Source: Hsuehochloa calcarea
Lineage: Eukaryota > Streptophyta > Magnoliopsida > Poales > Poaceae
Length of the DNA stretch: 64,000 nt
Reading direction: 5' to 3'
Assembly (NCBI GenBank): GCA_036346395.1
Contig: CM070594.1
Span: forward strand, 17,145,385-17,209,384
Part shown: positions 34,619 through 45,800 of the stretch, piece by piece
Position numbering within the stretch: position 1 is the first letter of the stretch
Layout of the letters: every line of letters starts with the position of its first letter
Notes under the pieces: model-generated
Database searches by the model: none
What the model was told of the DNA's origin: nothing
What the model saw: only the letters and a program-made list of their open reading frames with translations
Made by a program: the position numbers and the translations under genes

Positions 34619-36401
34619 TGTGGATTTCATGGGGATATGTTCCAGATCTTAGGATGATGTGACAATTGGCAATGGCGTTTACGGTTTGTCGTTTCACGTG
34701 TTTTCGACAAAGTTACTGAGCTTCTTTGACGAGGCGGTCCGACCGGTCCTTGCACCGGCGGTCCGATCGGTCCCAATCGGTCGGACCGGCCATGTGGGCG
34801 ATCGGACCGGCGGTGACCAAAGTGGTCAAAACGAGTGGGCCAAAAATAGGTGTTGTAGGCAAGTGAGGGATCCCAATGCACTTGGTCTCATGATTTTGGA
34901 GTCTCTAGTAAAAGTTCTATTGGTTTAAAGTTTCGAAGGTTTGAATTTGGGGTTTGAAATTCGGCTAAGTCCCAAGGGAGGTCCGACCGCTCACGAGGAG
35001 CGGTCCGACCGCCAAAGGCGATCCGACCGGCTCACTGGAGCGGTCGGGCCGTATTTGACTTGAACGTCGGCCAACCGTGGCGATGTTGATTGGTTAGGTC
35101 AAAGTCATTGGTTTCATGGCATATGATTTGCATGATGCATGTTTTGACTAACATGGGTCAAGTTGTGAAGAACTTGTTCCCGAATTCGTGTTTGCTTGTG
35201 CGTGGTTGTGCAGGTTGCTTGGTGGTCAACGACGGTCAGCGGCGAGGAGGATCGGGACTAGACTTGGAGAGTTGAGGTCCAAAGCGATCGGCGATGCGGG
35301 TGAGTCAACGACTCAAGCGTGACACAAGATGGACAAGGGTGACCTATTGGCAAATCCATGGCGCATGGTGAAGCGGTTTAGGTCAAAGGTTAAAGACGGC
35401 GCTGCGAAGCGTGCGTGTGTGACCCGTTTGTTAGTGGGCCTTAACGGAGCCCAATTGAGTCAAACCCTAGAGAGTTCTAGGCCTCCACTATAAATAGGAG
35501 GAGGTGGTGGTGCACCTCTCTCTCGCCTTTTTATGTTTCAAAACCCTAATTGTCTTTAGGGAGTTGAGGTGGAGGCTAGGGCTCTTGATGGTTTGTGGTG
35601 AATTTCATGATCTTTGATTGTCCACTGATCCATGATGGTGTGGATGTAATCGGCATCAATCACGAAATCAATCTATGCAAGGTTTGCTTGAGATAAGTCT
35701 CTTTTCGTTCTTGCTTTCAATTTCGTATTTTAGGGCTTTCTTTGATCCATGAGTTTGTGATTGATTCTTTCACGTGAATTAGCTTGATGTGATATGTGTG
35801 AATCTATCTAGCATCATCTTGATCATCAATCACTCACGAACAAGCATTAGGATCAAGTTTTCGTTCTTGCGGTTTTAGACCTTACATTGTTCGATTGGAA
35901 ATTGTTCAGGATCTCTCAAGAATTATCATTATATTCGATTGGAATAGGTCCTCAATAGCATAACGAAGGTGTGTGCAAAGTTTCGTGAAGTTTGGAGTTA
36001 AGAATCAAAAGTTTCACCTTAGTGCATCTTCGTCATCGGTGATTTTCTTATTTTGAGATCGGTTACGTAGGCTGCCGGTCCGACCGCCCGTCACCACCGT
36101 CCGACCGATTTTGGGCGGTCCGACCGCCAAGATATAAAATGTCCGACCGCCCGGCAATCATCCGACCGGTTGATCTGAGGTCGACCGCCATATTTGTGTT
36201 GCTTTGATTCTTGTTGATTTTTGTCGCATTGCTTAGGGGTTTAATTGGATTCAATACTAGTCTTCATTTGATCTGGTATATTGATCTTCATAGATTTCTA
36301 ATAGCTACTGGAGTGAAATTGTATTGAGTTCATAATTTGTGAAAAAGTGAGCGTGCTCCTATTCACCCCCCCCCCCCTCTAGTCGCCTTTACGGTCCAAC
36401 A
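34619..36401 (+). repeat. 3' LTR of Copia A (complete)
   Basis: It follows the polypurine tract AAGGGGAGAT, begins TGTGGATTTC and ends TTTACGGTCCAACA. TATA box CTATAAATA at 35488-35496. CGGTCCGACCG-like words cluster at 34733-34815, 34978-35050 and 36075-36185. The next bases, GAAGC, belong to the Copia B LTR. Confidence 0.87.
35488..35496 (+). promoter_or_regulatory. TATA box, Copia A 3' LTR
   Basis: CTATAAATA, identical to the 5' copy; it points toward Copia B. Confidence 0.55.
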
Positions 36402-38083
36402 GAAGCTAAGCCAAAAATAGGTTGTGTAGGCAAGTGAGGGGAGTCTCCTGGATGTGGTCGCATAATTTTTGGAGCTCCTAGTCAAAAGTTCTATTCAGTT
36501 GAAAATTCCAGAAGGTTTCAGATTTTCGAGCTGAAATTTTGGCTAAATCTTTTGGTGGTCCGACCGTAGTTAGGAATCGGTCGGACCGGCCTGAAATCGG
36601 TCGGACCGGCCATGTGGGGCGTCAGACCGCCGATCACTTGGAGGTTAGCCTTGTTGGCATTGATGTGTTTGGATTGTGTTTATTGTATGGATATCAATGC
36701 TTTATTGTTGCATATTGCATTGTTGAACTGACGTGGGTCAAGTTGTGAAGAACTTGTTCCCGGAGTCGATTTGTTTGTCTATTGCTGTGCAGGTGGCTTG
36801 CAGGTCAACGATGTCAACGGTGAGGTGGATCGGGACTGTTCTTGGAGAGCTGAGGTCCAGAACGATCATGGATGTCGGGTGAGGTCGTGTGACTCAAGCA
36901 TGGTGCAGAATGGGCAAGATGGATCGAACGGGTAGTTCGTTGCAATTTGGATCGGCGGTGCGAAGTCGGTGCAAGTCTCTAGGAGGTTCGATGGGATTGG
37001 ACGGAGAGACTTGGCGGCGTGATGAGAGCCACGATCAACCTACACGTGGTGAAGCGGCGATTGCTTCAACAGTTGTGTGAGTGGGTCCCATGTGTGTGTG
37101 GGCCTTCATGGGAGCCCATTAGTGGAAACCCTAGGCCTCTCCTATAAATAGAAAGGGGGAGAGGAAAAACCCCCCAAGCATTCATTTGGACTCTCCAAGT
37201 CTTTTTCTAGGGTTAGGGTTTGGAGAAGAAAGGAGAGGAGAGGAAGATTGTGTGTGTGCTCTTTGTTGAGCTCTTGTCCTCCTTGAGGGAGTGGCTTTGT
37301 AAGCATCTTGTTGAATCAATCAATCTTGTGATGCTTGCTTAAGAGATCGATTGTCTCCTTTGTGTTCTTCTCTCTTTTGTTGATTTTGGTGCTTCCTTGA
37401 TTCAAGTGTTTATGCTTGGTCTCTAGACCGATTTTATCTTGCTTTGATGTGTGGGAATACTCCTAGAATCATCTAGATCATCAACCCCCACAAGCAAGTC
37501 TTGAATCAAGATTTTCATATTTCTAGGGTTTGTGCACTTCTTTGGTAAAGTCTTCAGAGATCGATTCTGTGAAGTGGATCTGGAGGATCGTCGCTAGAAA
37601 TTGGTCTCTAATATCCTTAGGGAGGTGTGCTCTAAATTTGGTCAAGTTTCATTGGTTGAATCAAAAGTTGGACCAAATTTCGTTTTGGATTTGGACTTTG
37701 TGTTTTGGTACTGGACTAAATCGGTCTGATCGATTTAGCAACAATGTCCGACCGCGCTTTCGAACCGCCCGTGCGGCGGGTCGAACCGATTTCAACGGTC
37801 CGATCCGCGATTAGCCGCCGATCCGATCGCTAGTCAACCGTCGGTCCGACCGCGATCTCATCACGGTCGACCGCCGATACTCGACCGATCTTCTGAGATC
37901 ATATCTCCTGTTTGGGTCTTGTGGTTAAGGGGGTTATCGAATTCAGCACAAGGCTTCCACTGTGCGTGTACTGATCTTCTTAGCTTTCATAGCTAAAGGA
38001 GAAAAGTTCGTGTTGAATTTGATTAAGGCGAAAAAGTTGAGAAAGCGCCTATTCACCCCCCTAGTCGCCTTTACGGTCCTACA
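36402..38083 (+). repeat. 5' LTR remnant of Copia B
   Basis: Homologous in order to the Copia A LTR (GCCAAAAATAGG, GTAGGCAAGTGAGGG, TATAAATAG, CTAGTCGCCTTTACGGTCCTACA) but with many differences. CGGTCGGACCGG words cluster at 36555-36630 and 37725-37885. The first ~220 bp is missing. Confidence 0.85.
37143..37151 (+). promoter_or_regulatory. TATA box, Copia B 5' LTR
   Basis: CTATAAATA preceded by TAGGCCTCTC, the same arrangement as in Copia A. Confidence 0.55.
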
Positions 38084-38138
38084 AGTGGTATCAGAGCCGG
38101 TTAGCTCTTCTCATAGATCTTAACCGGTCTTTGGAGCC

Positions 38139-40298
38139 ATGGCGACTGACAAGTACTCAACCAAGCCATATATTTTTGATGAAGTTGATTTTGCATATTG
38201 GAAGGCCCGAATGCAAGCTTATATCGAGGCACAAGGGCACGCTATTTGGCTGAAGGTAAAAAACCCTTATGTCGTGCCAGCCGATGACGATATGATCACT
38301 CCAGATGTGGAGGCCAACAGCAAGGCTCGAAATTTCTTGATCCAAGGCCTTAGTCGATCTGAGTTTGAGCGTGTTGCTCACTTGCGGTCTGCTCATGAGA
38401 TCTAGTGGACTCTTTGTGATTATCACGAGGGGTCCACTGCGATCAAGGAGGTGAGACAGAACCAGTTGAAGAAAGTTTACTCTAAGATCGAGCAAAGGCC
38501 TGGGGAGTCTTTGGACGAGCTGTGGGGAAGATTTTCTAAGATTCTTCATGATCTCCGCGCTGTTGACCTGGTCTTCTCTGAGTCAGAAAATGCACGCCAG
38601 CTTTTGGGTGCGCTTGATGTGAAGGTCTGGGGAATGAAGATCACTTCCATCAATGATAACACTGTCATGAGTGAGCTTACCATGGATAAGCTATACTCAA
38701 GGTTGAAGACGCATGAGATTGATTTTATCTCGCGTCTCCCCAAGACAGAGTCGATGGGATTAGTGGTCGACAAATCCAAGAGTAGTTCTGCTGATTATTT
38801 GGATTGTAGCTCATCTGGTTTTTCTTTATCTGCTTTGCATTCGTTAAGCGATGAGCAACTTGAGAAACTGCCCGATGATGATTTAGCCCTTCTATCCACC
38901 AAATTCACGAGAGCTTACAACAAGGTGAGGAATAGGAGGAGAAGTGGACCTATCACATGCTTCGAATGTGGTGAGTCAAACCACATTCGTTCCAGGTGCC
39001 CCAAGCTAAAAGGCAAGGAGGAGAAGGAGACACGAAGACATCCCCAAGAGAGGGATGCAAAACCTAAGAAGACAAACTATCGCAAGTTTGTCAGCCGGGT
39101 CCTTGCCGCTCTAGAAAATGTGAACATGAGCGATGTGGACTCGGAAACGGAGGACGAAGAGAGTGACTCCCGTGGCAAGAAGAAGGCTCATGATTTCACG
39201 GGCATGTATTTCATGGCCAAGAACAGCCACGACAGCGACTCCTCCAACGACGACGATCCTTTTAGTGATCCCGATGAGGTATGCCCTTCAATTGCTGACA
39301 TGAAAAGGGCTTTGGTGCTTGCTGAACAGAAATTGCATAAGCAAGTAAAAATGATTAAGAAGCAGGATATTATGATTGATAATTTGAACCTAGAAGTTGT
39401 TAGGCTCAAATCTACTAATCCTGATGATAATTGTGCTTCATGCTCTAGCTTGCTTAATGAGTTGACAAGCTTAAAATCTGCTCATTCCTCTGTTGTAAAT
39501 CAACTGAAAGATGCTCTTGATGAACTAGAATCTCTCAAGTCTAGTTCTGCCTGTATGGAGGCCATTTCTCTTGATGTGACTGCTTTAGATGCTATTCCTT
39601 TAACTTGCTCAAATTGTGCTTTGCTAGAATTAAAACTGGATAGCTCTTTGAAAGAATTGCAAAAATTTGATGCTAGTCACACTTGCTCTCATTGTAGGAA
39701 TAATAGGATTAAAATGCAAGAGATGACTGAAATGGTTGTCTACTCTAGAGCTGCCTCTTGTGAAAACTGTCCTAAGCTTACAATTGAGATTGAAGCTTTA
39801 AACAAGACTCTTGAAGAAAAAGCTAAAATTGAAAAATCCGTGTCTTTTACTGCTTCTAAGAAAGTCATTGACTCTACCTCTTGTGTTTTGAATGCTGAAG
39901 TTGAAACTATGGTTGGTCAGATTCAAGAGGCTTTTAGAGGTAAATTTAAGGAGCAGTTGAATAGGATTAAGGAATCCTATTGTGTGTCTTGTGAGGCCTT
40001 TAAAGTGGAAGTGGCCCTTCTTAAGAGTAAACGTGATGAGGCAAATAAGTCTAGAAAGTGCACTAGATGTGAGGTTTTAACTAAAGAGAATGATTACCTC
40101 AAAGTGACTCTTGAGAAGTTTTCTAGTGGGAAAAAGAAGCTCAACATGATTCTTGACCAATCCAAAGTGAGTGTGAAAAATAGTGACCTAGGTTTCAATC
40201 CCCTAAAGCATTCCAAGAATCACTCATCTAAGATTGCAAGAGTTGTGAAAAGTGATCTGTTTGAGCTAGAATCTCCTAAGCCATCCAAGGTTAAATGA
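38139..40298 (+). pseudogene. Copia B gag, nearly intact, one in-frame TAG
   Basis: A single frame from ATG at 38139 (MATDKYSTKPYIFDEVDFAYW) to a stop at 40296-40298 is interrupted only by TAG at 38403-38405, giving 719 codons before the final stop including the TAG. The 615-residue downstream part has a Gag-type helical domain (EQRPGESLDELWGRFSKILH), a zinc knuckle CFECGESNHIRSRCPK near 38960-39007, an acidic linker, then six Cys-x2-Cys modules (CASC, CSNC, CSHC, CENC, CVSC, CTRC) each followed by helix- or coiled-coil-prone residues. Such a gag is typical of Sireviruses. It ends before the second knuckle and protease present in Copia A. Confidence 0.87.
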
Positions 40299-40339
40299 TG
40301 TTAGGATAACGCAACGTCGGACCAAATTAATAATTATGA

Positions 40340-40930
40340 TCATACTAAACAAACCTTACCTCTTAGATCCGGAGTGCGCCCGGGCAACGGGGAGCGGTAG
40401 TAGAGCTTTCCCCTTGTTCGCCACCCGCTTGGCCTTGTCGTACTCATTTGTTTTCTTGAGCTCGTCCGATGCCTTTTCAGATGGGTCGGGGTCGATACGT
40501 AAGGTGTCCAATGCTGGAAGGTCTTAGCTCGCCATGGAAATTTCAACATGTATTTCTGCTGGATGAACGCTCCATCGTACATCTCAGGGCCGTCGATCCA
40601 TTGGAAAAAGTTGCATTGCATCTTCGGCTGCTATTATAGGCGTGTGTAATCAGGGATTTGTGGAATATAACGTATGACGTGAAAAAATCTTTGTGTGTGC
40701 AAGATACACTTATGAGGTGGTGGCCGCACGTGTAGTACACCCGAACGGACATCGTTGGGTATGTGGACTGGATGATCTTTGCCGATTCTTCGCACACACA
40801 TTGTGGGACTGAGAACTGTTGTGGTACCGGCGCATCCTTCATAGACTTATCCGGGTAGGGTTTAGCACTCTCGGCTAGCCACTTGCGCTTCTACATTATC
40901 CTCTTGTACTTGTTCACTGAGTTCCCCATC
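40340..40930 (-). pseudogene. GRF-type zinc-finger protein of a plant transposon, broken
   Basis: Read on the - strand: ATG near 40930 (MGNSVNKYKRIM), an in-frame TAG, then KRKWLAESAKPYPDKSMKDA, and a Cys-rich block PQCVCEESAK...VYYTCGHH. A short intron of about 90 bp (donor GTGTATC near 40710, acceptor AATAGCAG near 40628) leads to MQCNFFQWIDGPEMYDG. The order C-x-C ... YYTCG ... CNFFQWIDGPE is the GRF zinc-finger pattern found in many grass transposon-associated proteins. The TAG makes it a pseudogene unless translation begins after it. Confidence 0.65.
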
Positions 40931-41499
40931 TCATTTCTCCTAGTTGTGTGAAGCAAGCTCTAGTGTAGTGTTAGATGTGGTGGTGTAGTGTTATCGCAAC
41001 TATCTTCTCATCCACTTCTCTTCTCCCTCCTTTCCTTTTATGCATGGTTTTTTTGACCTAAAAAGGGGGGCAGTGTGTTGTCATCTCGGTCTGCAAAAGT
41101 GACAGCGTGTGGCATGAAAGGGTGTGGTCTTTTAGGTCTAAAAAGGTGTCATGGCAGAGTGTGATCTTGTCGTTCGGAAAAGTTAGTGTCGTAATGTGTT
41201 ATATCGATCTGTAAAAGTGGCAGTGTGTGGTGGGGTTGGTCTTTTTGTCTGAAAAAGTGGTGTGGCAGAGTGTGGTCTTATCGGTATGAAAAATAAGCGT
41301 CGCAGTGTTTTGTCATATCGGTCTGAAAAGGTGGTGTAGCGGAGTAAAGGCACAAATAGGGTGGTGTGGGGGTGTCCCGATGCTGACTCCCTCACATTGT
41401 CACGGTGTGCACGCAAAAAAGAAATGTTGAAACACGAGACAAGCATAAGTAGTATAGAAATCAATATTTACATAGCATGGCTGATATTTACAAGAATAA
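40931..41499. other. Non-coding, with a degenerate interspersed repeat
   Basis: Between 41060 and 41345 a phrase of the type TCGGTCTGAAAAAGTGG recurs about seven times (near 41084, 41131, 41168, 41206, 41252, 41278 and 41316) alternating with GGCAGAGTGTGGTC-like words, spaced about 25-50 bp. No gene was recognised. Confidence 0.45.
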
Positions 41500-42896
41500 A
41501 TATCTACTTGCGGCCCCTCTTGGGGTGTACTCCGCGTGTCGCCCCTGGTCTCGGGTGCTGGTGCAAGTACATCAAAGGCTTAGGCGCTCGAGGTACCTGA
41601 CCGGCTTGAGTAGCCAGGGGGTGTCGGGAGGTGCCCTGCATCAGCTGGCTCGGTCCAAGAGCGTCGTGCAGCTGTGAAGCCCCCACGAAGACCCGGCTGC
41701 CACGTTGGGGGAACTGGTAGTCACCCGAGTGTGACTCCTTGTGCGACACCTCTGGCTTGTCCTAAAGCGGCACAAACCATGGCGAAAACTATGAAATAGT
41801 ACGCTATGCATGCAAGCAAGATAGTCATACCTCATCGCACGAAGTCAGAGAACGACTCCACGTAAACCTGCCCAGTGTACGAGTGTAACTCATGACCTGT
41901 GAGAGAAAATTGTCGTTAGTAACTACTGGAGTTCGAAATAAAGAACTGGATGTGAGTATTTTATGCCGACATGCAAACTGTGCCAGGGTACTACCAACAC
42001 GGTGCCACGAGGACCCGCTCATCACGTCCAGGTGAAGAGCCCTAGTCCTAGGGCGTGAAGCACCGTGGGGTTGGCTCAACCTCCGTCCATGCGTAGGTGG
42101 GTCCACCAGGTCCCTCGATGTACGATAAGTCATGATCTGGATCCCTCGTCTTGTCTTATCGAGGAATTGCTCCATGACAGCTCGATGTCTCGCGCCGTCA
42201 TGCTAAAGCGCTCCTCGAGCGTCATCTAATGCACGGATGCTGCCAACTCGTGCATCTCCCGGTACAGATTGACATGTACACATAATTAATATGTTAGAAA
42301 CTGAAATCTTACGAAGCAAATAAGAAGTATGGACCGTTCAGTACATACCATGCGATGGAATGAGGAGTCGGGCTCAGTGGGATACGTGTCAGACGTCATA
42401 GCTTCGTGTCGTGGGGGTCGTCTACGACCCTGATGCAACAAACCCTCGTCCAACTGGAGTACCACTCGATGTACTCCACGTACGTCCTGGGGTCGTAGGG
42501 AGCATCCTCCTAGACGACGTCAGCAAAGGCGTAGATCCAGCCCTCGACCCAAGAGAACATCTTGTCTGCCCAAGAAGTCCTAGTAGGTACTCCATTTCTA
42601 GTGTACCTATAGAAGGCAAAACGATTGCTTCGTAAGCATGTAACGCAAATTGTATAGAAGAAGTAAAACGTGAACCTATGCATGGACGTTCAGTGGCACC
42701 CACTGCACCTTGCATGCACGTTCAGTGACACCCGCTGCCCCCAGGGGGCTGGGACCTCCTGTCGCAAACCGAATTGGCGCATGACCTGTTGCACATGGTA
42801 CTCCTCCACGAAGACATTGTGGACCAAGCACCTCCGCGTGTACCACCACTCCTGGTCTCGTGTGCGCAAGTTTGACAAGCCTCGGGGCACACACGT
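41500..42896 (-). pseudogene. Plant mobile domain (PMD)-like transposon protein remnant
   Basis: Fragments on the - strand, N- to C-terminal: LVHNVFVEEYHVQQVMRQFG near 42760-42835, DPRTYVEYIEWYSSWTRV near 42440-42500, and a C-terminal piece near 41504-41700 with RGSRVFVGASQLHDA. The HNVF..EYHVQ.VMRQFG and YVEYIEWY phrases match the aminotransferase-like plant mobile domain family of grass transposons, recognised from memory. Frames change between fragments, so it is broken. LTR E begins at 42897, which truncates the 5' part of this gene. It is the likely partner of the adjacent GRF gene. Confidence 0.55.
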
Positions 42897-45800
42897 TGTG
42901 AGGACCCTGGATTATTAGGCTTGTAATGGTTAGTCACCGATTGACCCTAGCATCACAAACAAAATAACCCGTATCTTTGAGACATGTATACTTCCCAGAA
43001 ATGCAGTATAAACAGCCCTTTACAAAATTCATGCATCAATTCCATTCATTCACGTAGAACCGAAGCACAGCAACAAACCAGAAGTTAAAATAAATAAAGG
43101 ATAGTTATTACAAAAGAGAGGCCGACCGGCCAAATACATACAATATAAAAAATAAACAACGGAAGCAAAGGTGTCATAAGATGGACATAAACAAAAGAGC
43201 CAATCAGTGTGCCTTTAACCCACAAGGCAACCGACCGGACCGCCAAGCTAGTCGTCGAACCCGCAGCACATTACACAAAAGTGAGGCCCTTGGGGCTCAC
43301 CTTCCTCCTCTGCAACAAATAGTTAAGCAAAGCAAATGAGTACAAAAATTGTACTCCGTAAAGACTTACGTGTAGAATAACGGCCTATACATATGCTACA
43401 TGCAAGCTTATTTAAGTGGAGGCTGGATGTTTCATTTTCAGCATAAAGCAAGTTTTCATTTGCAATATTGTAGTACATTTAAAAGCAAGTTGGCAAATCT
43501 GTTTTTAATGTTCAAATAACAGACGACAACAGTAATAACAATAGATAGATGACAACAACAATCCTGGAAGTGACTAAACCCATAGTCACCACAACAATAG
43601 CATGAATTACCCATTCATGCCAACCATGTCAAATTTTAATTTAAAAGGTTGTAGTCTAACTCTTGGAAGACCTCCCCAAGCGTGTCCATAACCTAGGACG
43701 AGGCTATTCGAATAGTTTTATTCCTGCAGGGGTGTACCAATGTACCCACACGCCAGACCGCCTTTTTGCTAAGCTATTAAGCACACTTCCTTAGGTATGC
43801 CGGCACAGCTAAGTCCTACGAGATATTTCCAATATTGTGCATTAACTGCGAGTCGCCCGTATGGATAGAAACTCATAAGTTGTGTCGGAGTCATCGTAAA
43901 GCCTCGGTCAACTACCCATCGCGGGTAAAGCCTTGGACAACTACGATGCCACTCGAGGTGAAGAACCTACCCGAAATCTCCACCACCGCACACCCAACAA
44001 AAGAACACAGATCATTTTTTTACACCACACACACAACCCCCTCCTGCGACTCGGAGATGAAACACGCCAAAGTACTAAGTCAAGAGAGGTCACATATCCC
44101 TCTCGCGTGGTTAGCACGCAAAATTGTTTGGTTTAGTGTAACAAGATGTCCGGTCCTTGTTGACCCGGGCAAGACATCCACAAACCCAATAACCCACCAT
44201 CCAACCACTTGCCCAAGTCCAAATCATTTCATTTGCACTTTTTGTTTTCAAAACGAATTAGCACAAGGTGCTGAACAAAGAGTAATAACATGATTTGTGT
44301 GATCAAGGTTATCGACTAAGTCGATAACCTCCCAATTCTACCTAGTAGCTAAGCATTGCTAAGCATGATATCGAAAAGACAATAAAGAGCATAATTAAAT
44401 CACCGGCTCTAATTCACAAATGATATTAGTAACTTATGTTTGTGGCGGGGATAACAATTTGAGGGCAACAATGCAATAGGAGTAACTACCTCTAATCGGA
44501 AAATTAATTTGACACAAAAGCATGCATACATATGATTTGTAAACAAGATATTAGACTTGCAAATAATGGAAATTTATGATCAAGCCGCTTGCACAGTTGT
44601 TTCTTTGCTTAATATGTTCTTGAGGATCACTTAGGTTATCAATGTGCTCTTGAACCTAACGAAAGCGAAAAGAGTGATAAGAACGAAGAAAACACAAAGA
44701 CTCAACAGCAAACTTTCTCCGAATGCTTTGAAAATTTTACAGCAGCAATAGCATGATTTATAAGGAATTTAGCAATAAGAACCAATTGATTTGGATTCTT
44801 AATACAAAAGATATGAGCAAAACAAATCTGCTCAGCCTTATAAATCACAAATTCCACTATTTATTGCAACTAAAATTTTCGCAAAAATTTCTGGAGCTAT
44901 AATGAGGTTAGGAACATTTTTAAATTAAAGTTTAGTTAAAAACATAACTAACAAAAATTGAATCAACCGAAAAGAAATTAAAATGAAATAGTTATGCATT
45001 TTACAAGTTAATTTCCTTTTTCAATTGACAAATAATCCTCTCGGGAAAAATCTGAGATTAAATCGACGTCGACGAACTTGGACTGTTGATCTTGGATCCA
45101 ACGGTCCAAGTCCATGGGACAGCGCGCGCTCCAGCGGCTCACAACCCCACCGTTGGATTTAGATCCAACGGTCCACGTGGATGGAGACGTTCGGATGGTC
45201 CGAATGTTCACATACATATGAGCCGTTGATCTTGAGATGGACGGCTCACAACGAAGGAACCTTCGACCGGTCCGAACGTTCACGCGAACCTGAGCCGTAG
45301 ATTCGAAATCCAATGGCCCACGCGCGCAGAGCACAGCGCGCGCGCGGCTCATGCGTTCACCGTTGGATTTAGATCCAACGGTCCATGTGGATCGAGACGT
45401 TCGGATGGTCCGAACGTTCACTCGAATCTGAGCCGTTGATCTAAAATTCTACGGTACACATGGATCGCCGCGTTCGGATGGTCCGAATGTTCACGCGATT
45501 GTGGACCGTTGATCCAAGGATCGGCGGTCCACAGCGAACCACGTTCAAAGAGCTTGCACCCAGTTCAACCGACAAAACTCAACGGCGAAAGGAGGCTCAC
45601 CGCCGGCGACTCTGGTCACAGCGGTGCGAGTAAAGGCCCAAAATGGGTCCGCAATAGCTTTGCGCACCCAATGAGACCAAAAATTGCGGCTGCGGCGGTC
45701 TAGAACGCTGGCAAGCCGGAGTTTACAGAGGTGACAAAATGGCCGAAAAACGAAAAATACAAAGAAGCTCCGCTGCGGTCCAAGTAAGCTAGTGTCAAGC

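Larger units (their letters stand above)
25906..36401 (+). mobile_element. Copia retrotransposon A, Sirevirus-like, 5' LTR truncated
   Basis: 5' LTR remnant 25906-27276; primer binding site AGTGGTATCGAGCC from 27277; gag; pol in Copia order (protease, integrase, RT, RNase H); a long non-coding post-pol stretch; 3' LTR 34619-36401. A long gag with repeated Cys-x2-Cys coiled-coil modules, two zinc knuckles and ~1.8 kb after pol with repeated purine-rich tracts are Sirevirus traits. Every open frame is broken, so the element is defective. Confidence 0.87.
36402..40300 (+). mobile_element. Copia retrotransposon B, Sirevirus-like, LTR remnant and gag only
   Basis: A 5' LTR remnant (36402-38083) related to but distinct from Copia A, primer binding site AGTGGTATCAGAGCCGG from 38084, then gag to 40298. 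Pol and 3' LTR are absent. After 40300 the sequence is an unrelated - strand transposon gene. The LTR remnant starts exactly at the Copia A end, inside homology to about position 34840 of the A LTR. Confidence 0.85.
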
